A stretch of 38,394 bases of DNA, taken from Rhizopus sp. PT2906 (Eukaryota; Mucoromycota; Mucoromycetes; Mucorales; Rhizopodaceae). Shown here one piece after another: positions 31,860 to 38,394 of this stretch (positions are counted from its first letter, which is position 1; each line of letters begins with the position of its first letter). The notes beneath the pieces were generated by a model that was not told the DNA's origin, did no database searches, and saw only the letters and a program-made list of their open reading frames with translations. The DNA lies in NCBI GenBank assembly GCA_025529335.1, contig JAMYHX010000419.1, positions 1 through 38,394 on the forward strand, in the 5' to 3' direction. Both the position numbers and the translations under genes were made by a program.

Positions 31860-34014
31860 ATGTTTAAACAATTTACCAAGACACAAAAAGCGCTTTCATT
31901 GGCCACGGCTACCGTAGCCGCTACTAGTTTCGCATATTACATGAATGAAAAGCAGTATAGAAAGAATATCTATCATTCTACTGTCCAATTACAAGAAGCA
32001 AAGGCTTCTAGTCTACCCAGTTTACTCGTTAGAAACAGAGCATTTGCTGAAGCACTCGATCAAAAACAAGGTGGTCATGACTTTTGGCACTCTCCTTCTC
32101 GTGAAGAGATGATCAAACGATTAAAACAAAAAGAGGAATATGATCTACTTATTGTGGGTGGTGGCGCTACGGGTGCTGGTGTTGCTGTTGATGCTGCTAC
32201 ACGTGGATTAAAAGTCGCCTTGGTAGAGCGTGATGATTTTGCTTCAGGTAACATCATCTTGTCATCCCTTCGTGCTTATCTCCAACTGTTTATCGGTAGG
32301 TACTTCTTCAAGATCAACAAAACTTGTTCATGGTGGTGTCCGTTATCTTCAAAAGGCTATCATGGAATTAGATTATGAACAATACAAGTTGGTCTGTGAA
32401 GCACTTCACGAACGAAAAATCTTTTTAGATATCGCACCTCATCTCTCGGATCAATTACCTATTATGCTTCCCGTTTACAAGTAAGTTTTTAGCGCCTTGT
32501 TAATTTTTTTTTTGGTCTTCGGGAAATACGAGTTGTGCTGACATAATTATTATTCCAGGTGGTGGCAGATACCTTATTATTGGGTGGGATGTAAACTGTA
32601 TGACGCGTTCGCTGGACGTGAAGCATTAGAAAGTAGTTACTTCTTAACGCGCTCAAAGGCTCTGGAAGCTTTCCCTATGCTTAGAAAGGATGAACTTGTA
32701 GGTGCTCTTGTTTATTATGATGGTAAATACGTTACATCCACATACGTCAGGTGTAGCGGAAATTTAAATTTAGTACTTAGGTCAACATAATGATGCAAGA
32801 ATGAACGTTGCATTGGCTATGACAGCTGCTTGCTATGGTGCTACAGTTGCCAACCACTGTGAAGTTGTAAATTTGACAAAGGACGAAAACGGTTTTGTCA
32901 ATGGTGCCACTTTAAGAGATAACTTGAATGGTGATGAGTGGACAGTAAAGGCAAAGGGTGTCATCAACGCAACAGGCCCATTTTCTGATAATATTCGAAA
33001 GATGGACAATCCTCAAGACATGGACATTGTCGCCCCTTCAGCTGGTGTACACATCATTCTTCCCAACTACTACAGTCCAAGAAACATGGGCTTGTTAGAT
33101 CCTGCTACAAGTGACGGTCGTGTCATTTTCTTCTTACCCTGGCAAGGCAACACTATCGCCGGTACAACAGACTCTCCTACTGAAGTAACCCAAAACCCTA
33201 TGCCTAAGGAAGATGAAATTAACTGGATCTTGGATGAAGTCTCTCATTACTTGAGTGCAGGTACGTGTGTAGTTAAGAAAGAGAAAGAACAGGATCCTTA
33301 ATGCAATAATGTACAGATGTCAAGGTGCGTCGTAGCGATGTCCTTGCTGCCTGGTCAGGTATCCGTCCTCTGGTCCGTGATCCAGGAGCCAAAAACACCG
33401 AATCTCTTGTTCGTAACCATATGATTAATGTCAGTGAAAACAAATTACTCACTATCGCCGGTGGTAAGTGGACAACCTACCGTGCAATGGCTGAGGAAAC
33501 CGTCGATCGTGCGATCCAAGTTTATGGCTTGAAGCCCAAAAAGGCATGTCAGACTGAGAACACCATGTTAATCGGTGCTGAAGGATACACCAACATCATG
33601 TTTATCCGTCTCGTTCAAGAATTTGGTATGGATACCGAAGTTGCTCAGCACTTGGCCCGTAGCTACGGTAACAGATCTTTCAAGGTTGCTGAGATTGATG
33701 ATCCTACTAACGCCATGTGGCCCAAATACGGTAAGCGTATTTCACCCAACTACCCTTACATCGAAGCAGAAGTTCGCTACACCGTTCGTCAAGAACAAGC
33801 CTGTACAGCTGTTGACGTCTTGGCACGTCGTACCCGTCTTGCCTTCTTAAACGCTGAAGCTGCCTTACAAGCTCTTCCCCGTGTTGTTGACATTATGGCA
33901 GAGGAATTAAAGTGGGATGATAAGCGCAAGAAGGAGGAAATCACAAAGGCTACTATTTTCCTTCATACCATGGGTCTCGCCAATGATAAAGTGGATCAAC
34001 CTTCAGGAAACTAA
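31860..34014 (+). CDS. GUT2: Mitochondrial FAD-dependent glycerol-3-phosphate dehydrogenase
   Basis: Oxidises glycerol-3-phosphate to dihydroxyacetone phosphate at the inner mitochondrial membrane, passing electrons to ubiquinone. Exons are 31860-32247, 32300-32480, 32559-32722, 32781-33260 and 33317-34014, 636 aa. The N-terminus (MFKQFTKTQKALSLATATVA) is basic and hydrophobic, fitting a mitochondrial presequence plus anchor. The FAD-binding motif is LLIVGGGATGAGVAVDAATR (residues about 95-114). Further family text is GTSSRSTKLVHGGVRYLQKA, VFFLPW-like FFLPWQGNTIAGTTDSP, WSGIRPLVRD and IAGGKWTTYRAMAEE. All junctions keep phase. No EF-hands are seen, unlike the animal enzyme. A GT-repeat follows the stop. 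Confidence 0.96.
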
Positions 34015-34326
34015 AATATAAAAATGTGTGTGTGTGTGCGTGTGTTTGTGTGTATAAAGACGATAATGTTTAGATGCGGTTTTCTCTTTCTTTTTGCAAT
34101 AAATCTTGTAATATTTTTTTTCCATCAATAGCCAACCTTCACATTGACACACTAAAAAGAAGGGATTAAAAGGGTGCGTGACCTATAAACCAGTGTAACA
34201 TCGTTAATCTAATCTAATATTAGAATCACTAGGTGACATATTCTGACAAGAGGGCACACATGTCTAACAAACTATCTAATGACACCAAGTACAACATTTC
34301 CACAAAAAAAAAAGAGCCCACTTTAT
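34015..34326. other. Intergenic region downstream of GUT2
   Basis: 312 nt with a (GT)n-type run at 34024-34050 in the 3' flank, then AT-rich sequence between convergent genes. Nothing else is seen. Confidence 0.5.
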
Positions 34327-34871
34327 TTAAATTGTAATACAAGCTTCAGAAAGATAAAGTACTACAAGTTTTTGCACAGCGACACGACAGGAATAACCAG
34401 ATAACTTTATATCGTCTTTTAAGCACTGTTCAAGTTCTTTCAGGTATTGAGTATATTCTTCTGCTGTCTCAAGTCCCATAATTGATTTGGCTACAGGTAG
34501 AATGCTCCTACCAAGTTCAAAATAATCATACTTGACGTTTTCAGTCGCGCTTTGGCTGACATGGTCTGTCATTCGATTGGAAATTATTCAATGATGCTTT
34601 TAGTGTACAAATCTCCGTTAAAGCTCCTGGTAACTACTCTAAGCACTTGACCATTATCATTCTCCAAAATCCGATCCTTTAATTTCGAAGCTATCTCTGG
34701 ATCTTGGCCTCTTGCTTGACAGGCTGTATGGACTACCGTAAGCGCTATTTTAAATAATTACCTGATGCACCTTCTTATTTTGCTGTAAAATGAAGACTCT
34801 ACTTTTTATGCAATTCATGGTCCTTACAACTCATTAAGAAACGGACAATAGGTAAGAATCTCGTAGAAATG
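34327..34871 (-). CDS. Unrecognised spliced gene, 3' exons only
   Basis: The simple reading is an 81-codon ORF, 34572-34327 (MTDHVSQSATENVKYDYFEL onward). A better model joins three minus-strand segments in phase: 34871-34828 (ISTRFLPIVRFLMSS), 34744-34609 (LTVVHTACQARGQDPEIASK, then LKDRILENDNGQVLRVVTRS) and 34555-34327 (QSATENVKYDYFELGRSILP, ending VQKLVVLYLSEACITI). Introns are 34827-34745 (GTAAGG...ATAG, 83 nt) and 34608-34556 (GTACAC...GTCAG, 53 nt). The product is helical and charged, like the C-terminus of a larger helical-repeat protein. I cannot name it. An open minus segment ending in a GTAAGC donor at about 35018 may be a further upstream exon. A frameshifted relic is the alternative. 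Confidence 0.42.
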
Positions 34872-35730
34872 CTGTTTTTTTAATAGATAGAGTCATGATA
34901 GAATCTAGATTAAAAATTAGCAACAAGATTAAAGATGGCAAGATGGTAAAAGCAAAAGAAGCGCCATTTTATGAAACAGATACAGATATTGTATGATTAT
35001 TATGCTTAACTTGACAGCAGGCTTACATGATAGAAGCCTTTCAAGTGAATATACGGTCTGATATACAAAATAAAGGTTGCTACGTTTTCTTGAATACCAT
35101 ATATGAGATATACGATCATATTACAAGGAGAAGCTTCCAGTTTCAAGATAGTACAGGTTAAACTGTATCTTTTGATTGAGAAGTATGGCAAATTAAGCTT
35201 CCAATCAGACTCCTATTCATCTTTAGATATCAGTTGTGGCTCTTTTTTTTAGATAAAGGCAAAAGTATTTCCTGAGTGATCAGATAGGGGGTATCCTACA
35301 TTAATGATCAAAGTATTAAAGTTATCAATGTATAAAGTAGTATCAGAGGCATATATTCCCAAAATTGCGGTTGAAAATGAAAATGAATATAAGGAGGAGT
35401 TGAACATAAGGAGGGGGCAAAGGGAAAATGTAGAAATAAACAGAGAGAGAGAGGAAAAGTGAGGATATGAGACAATGATTGGGATCTTTAATAAAAGATA
35501 ACATGCTGCTTATACAGATAGCAGATTCTAGGCTCATGGTACAAAAAGAGAAATATGATATTGATTTATATAAGCAAGATCGAGAAACAAAGATGGAAGT
35601 AAAGAAAAAGGGAGCAAGTAAATCTCAGGGAGACTTGAAACATTACATTCTTATATAAAAGGATACCAAGCAAACATACTATTTCCTTCTTTCTTTCAAG
35701 AAACTCATTTTGTATTTTTAACTTAGATTC
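34872..35730. other. Flank of chitin deacetylase gene with unassigned open frames
   Basis: Minus 35191-35006 is open (61 codons, ILKLEASPCNMIVYLIYGIQ and NVATFILYIRPYIHLKGFYH just before GTAAGC). A short plus frame at 34895-34996 reads MIESRLKISNKIKDGKMVKA. Neither is assigned. From about 35200 on the sequence is purine-rich non-coding DNA leading to the deacetylase promoter. Confidence 0.35.
35652..35660 (+). promoter_or_regulatory. TATA box of the chitin deacetylase gene
   Basis: TATATAAAA about 72-80 nt upstream of the ATG, followed by a CT-rich leader. Confidence 0.6.
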
Positions 35731-37161
35731 ATGGTGCAGATTGACTATTTAAAAAGCTGCGTTGTTGCCATTATCTTACTATTTACTGTAACAAATGCTT
35801 TGCCAGTAAGCGATGACCCAAAGTATTCGCTCAAGAAAGGTAAAGCGCCTCAACACAAGCATAGAAAGACGACCACTACCACAACAACAGTAACAACAAG
35901 ATTGACGTCTCATACTACAACGAAAACAAGTGTTAAAGTAACAGCAACAGCAATATCAACGACTACTACAGAATCGAAAGCTTCTGCCAGATCTTTGACA
36001 AGTACTACTACTGCTACTTCTGCAGCAAAGACAACACTTCCGTCAAAGACATGGACCGGTATCTTCCCTACTTCATCTCCAACCTACTATCCCGATTTCC
36101 CATTTAGCGGTGTTGAAGAGCAAGTTCCCGTACCGACAGGCCCTCTTGTTAGAGTAGCGTTAAACGTAGAACCATACCCGAAGCTTTACACGACAGCTGA
36201 TACCACTCATCCAGAGATAAAAGCAGCTATTGACTCAATTGATTGGGATTATGTGCCCAATATCCCTGTTCGATCCTCTGACAGCGGTGATAACTACGAC
36301 TACAACGAAGATCCAGATTGCTGGTGGTCACAAACAGAATGTACAACGCCCAAAGTATCTTATCTTCCGAAAGACGTTTCTTACTGTACGAATCCAGGTG
36401 ATTTCGGTTTGGTATGTTCAACAAGAAAAACCCTTTACTGGCTGATTAACACTCATTTAAATAGACATACGACGATGGTCCATTGAACCCAACAGTTGAA
36501 GACGACCCTTGGGCAGAACCGCGGCTTTATGACTTTCTTGCACAGCAAGACCAAAAGGCCACTTTATTTTGTACGTATACGGATTTCATGAAATGTATAT
36601 AGCTCTAATTCGTATATGACAGTTGTCGGATCCAATGTTGTTGCCTTTCCTCAAGCAGCCAAGCGTGCACTTCAAGCTGGTCATACAATCTGTGCTCATA
36701 CATGGTCTCATCCCCAGATGACAACCGTCTCAAATGAAGTAGTCGTTGCTGAGCTTTACTGGAATATACGAGCCATCAAGGAAGCAACTGGTGTGACAAC
36801 CCGTTGTTGGAGACCTCCATTTGGTGATGTGGATGACCGCGTACGTGCTATTGCTCATCAAATGGGCCTATCAACCATTATATGGGACAGTGACTCTTTT
36901 GATTGGAAGCTACCTTCATCAGCTAATGGTTATGCTGGTACCTATAATGACAGCACCGTAGATGGTTTCTTTCAAGGTTGGATAGATAAGCAAAAGAATG
37001 GACAAGATACTAAAAGGGGACATATCGTATTGGAGCATGAAACGAGCGATATGACCATTAAGGTGACTGAACGTTGGTTACCTCAACTAAAGCAAGTCTT
37101 TGACGTCAAGAGAGTGCATGACTGTGCTCCACAACTCCCTAATCCTTATTGGGAATCATAA
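35731..37161 (+). CDS. Secreted chitin deacetylase, CE4/NodB domain
   Basis: Removes acetyl groups from chitin to form chitosan, a major wall polymer in Mucorales. Exons are 35731-36411, 36465-36570 and 36623-37161, 441 aa. A signal peptide (YLKSCVVAIILLFTVTNALP) is followed by a Thr/Ser-rich, probably O-mannosylated stretch of about 80 residues, then a linker with Cys pairs (DPDCWWSQTEC). All five NodB motifs are visible: TYDDGP (about 228), HTWSHP (about 287, metal histidines), RPPFGD (about 325), DSDSFDW and IVLEHE (about 398). There is no chitin-binding module, and no hydrophobic C-terminal GPI signal: it ends LPNPYWES. The stop is 83 nt before the CDC40 start, so that promoter must be very short or overlap this gene. 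Confidence 0.95.
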
Positions 37162-37244
37162 CCAATTTGAATAAACTTGAAATTCCGCTCTATTTGACTT
37201 CACGTCAATTTTTTTTATTTTATTTTTTTCTTGCAAGCATAAAG

Positions 37245-38394
37245 ATGGATTTAGTCAATAATTATGGATCTAGCGATGAAGAAGATACTATAAAGGATAA
37301 GCCTACTAGCTCATCACTAGTTGTTAATGCAGCACCAGAAACAGGAATTGATGTAATATTACTCCTTTTTTTTTATATTATTTCTAACATCACTTTAGGA
37401 TTATACAACAGGCTCATTATACACTGCGCCCACTGCAACTGAACTCACAGTCAATGTGACATATGATGATCTCAATCGACCTATTTTGGGTCCTCAAAAT
37501 CCTTTTAGAGAACAACAATTGGCTATACAAAATATACCTAATGGCCATGTGGAAGAACAAGCAATATCCGAAATGGACTTTAGAACACAGTTTCGTACTT
37601 TTGAGACCTATGGTTACGCTCGTGATCCATCTCTTCTTTCTGGTACAGTAGAAACAGGATATGTTGGCAACTTGAATCAGGCATCCAAGCTAGGAGGAGC
37701 TAGTATTCACGATCGAGTCAATAAACAATTGCGAAATAATAAAGATGCCAAAAAGAAACGTGAAAGCAAAGGAAAACTAGAAGAGGTAGATGGGCCTGAT
37801 GCTTATAAGGGGCCATGGGCTGGATACGAGGATGATTATGTGGGTGTCCCAGGTGGAGGCGATTACGAAGAAAGCGAAGAACAACAGACACAGGAGCAAG
37901 ATCAACAGCAACAAAAGAATATCACTGTCAAAAATATTGCTCAACAGACAGAGACAGAGTCAACCATCTTTCATGGAGCATCAGAGCGTGATTATCTGGG
38001 ACGAACCTATATGGCAGTGCCTCAGGATGTGGATGTCAATTTGAATGGAGAGCCAGGCACTCAAGAATGCTTTATTCCAAAAAAGTTGATTCACACCTGG
38101 GAAGGACACGAAAAGGGTGTATCAAGCATCAAGTTTTTCCCCAAGTCTGCTCATCTCTTATTAAGTGCGGGTATGGATAATCAAATCAAGGTAAAGTTTT
38201 GTCTGAAATTCAAAGAGAAGGTTTGACTGATAGCTGTCCTAGATTTGGGATGTGTACCATGACAGAAGTTTATTACGTTCATATCACGGACATACCAAGG
38301 CAGTTCGAGATATCACCTTCAATAATGACGGTACAAAGTTTTTGAGTGCAAGTTATGACCGTAACATCAAGTTATGGGATACAGAAACCGGTAA
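37245..38394 (+). CDS. CDC40: Pre-mRNA splicing factor Cdc40/Prp17, 3'-truncated by window edge
   Basis: WD40-repeat factor acting in the second catalytic step of splicing. Exons are 37245-37352, 37399-38190 and 38243 to beyond the window end. The N-terminal text MDLVNNYGSSDEED, the conserved NPFREQQLA...GYVGNLNQ part and GPWAGYEDD are family features. FHGASERDYLGRTYM follows, then FIPKKLIHTWEGHEKGVSSI opening the first WD repeat (SAGMDNQIK|IWD) and the second (HGHTKAVRDITFNNDG, SASYDRNIKLWD). The intron at 38191-38242 falls inside the first repeat. An acidic Gln-rich insert (EESEEQQTQEQDQQQQ) lies before the propeller. Further repeats lie outside the window. Confidence 0.95.

Overview
The window looks like nuclear DNA of an early-diverging filamentous fungus, most likely Mucoromycota (a Mucorales-type genome). 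It is AT-rich. Its genes are cut by many short introns, mostly 45-60 nt, with GTAAGT-like donors and TAG/CAG acceptors. Its enzymes fit that lineage: chitin deacetylase, an Erg4 sterol reductase, a GH5 mannanase, a fungal-type trehalose-6-phosphate synthase/phosphatase, and a nicastrin (gamma-secretase subunit) that most Dikarya lack. The organism call is inference from gene content and intron style. All exon models were read by hand from splice signals and reading frame.

Layout. 1-2854: 3' part of a trehalose-phosphate synthase/phosphatase (+). 2930-5348: nicastrin (+). 5444-6748: two-RRM RNA-binding protein with a Lys/Glu repeat tail (-). 7014-8413: hormone-sensitive-lipase-type esterase (-). 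8795-10589: Atg6/Beclin-1 (+). 10744-11822: ESCRT-II subunit Vps22/Snf8 (+). 11931-13289: PIN-like/auxin-efflux-carrier-family membrane protein (-). 14670-15383: Arf1 GTPase (-). 15384-19177: long gene-poor stretch with coding-like scraps. 19178-19503: small protein with a KVQF motif (+). 20236-21326: PAS-kinase-like Ser/Thr kinase without a PAS domain (-). 21857-23526: secreted GH5 mannanase (-). 26017-26840: Rlp7-type ribosome-assembly factor (-). 27503-29000: Erg4 (+). 29156-29761: secreted Asp-rich protein (-). 31860-34014: mitochondrial FAD glycerol-3-phosphate dehydrogenase (+). 35731-37161: chitin deacetylase (+). 37245-38394: 5' part of the splicing factor Cdc40/Prp17 (+).

There is no operon and no obvious biosynthetic cluster. 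Most genes are housekeeping: membrane traffic and autophagy (Atg6, Vps22, Arf1), wall and secretion (mannanase, chitin deacetylase, Asp-rich protein), lipid and sterol metabolism (esterase, Erg4, Gut2), ribosome assembly and splicing.

The least explained material lies between these genes. Two sets of short open segments join in phase through canonical GT-AG introns (23871-24375 + and 34327-34871 -), and no simple single-frame ORF search would find them. One short reading frame carries a PYSP signature typical of DDE transposases (14121-14318 -). Further short coding-like scraps occur near 13674, 15730, 16170-16780, 25092-25358 and 30736-31357. I found no tRNA, rRNA, CRISPR array or complete transposon.
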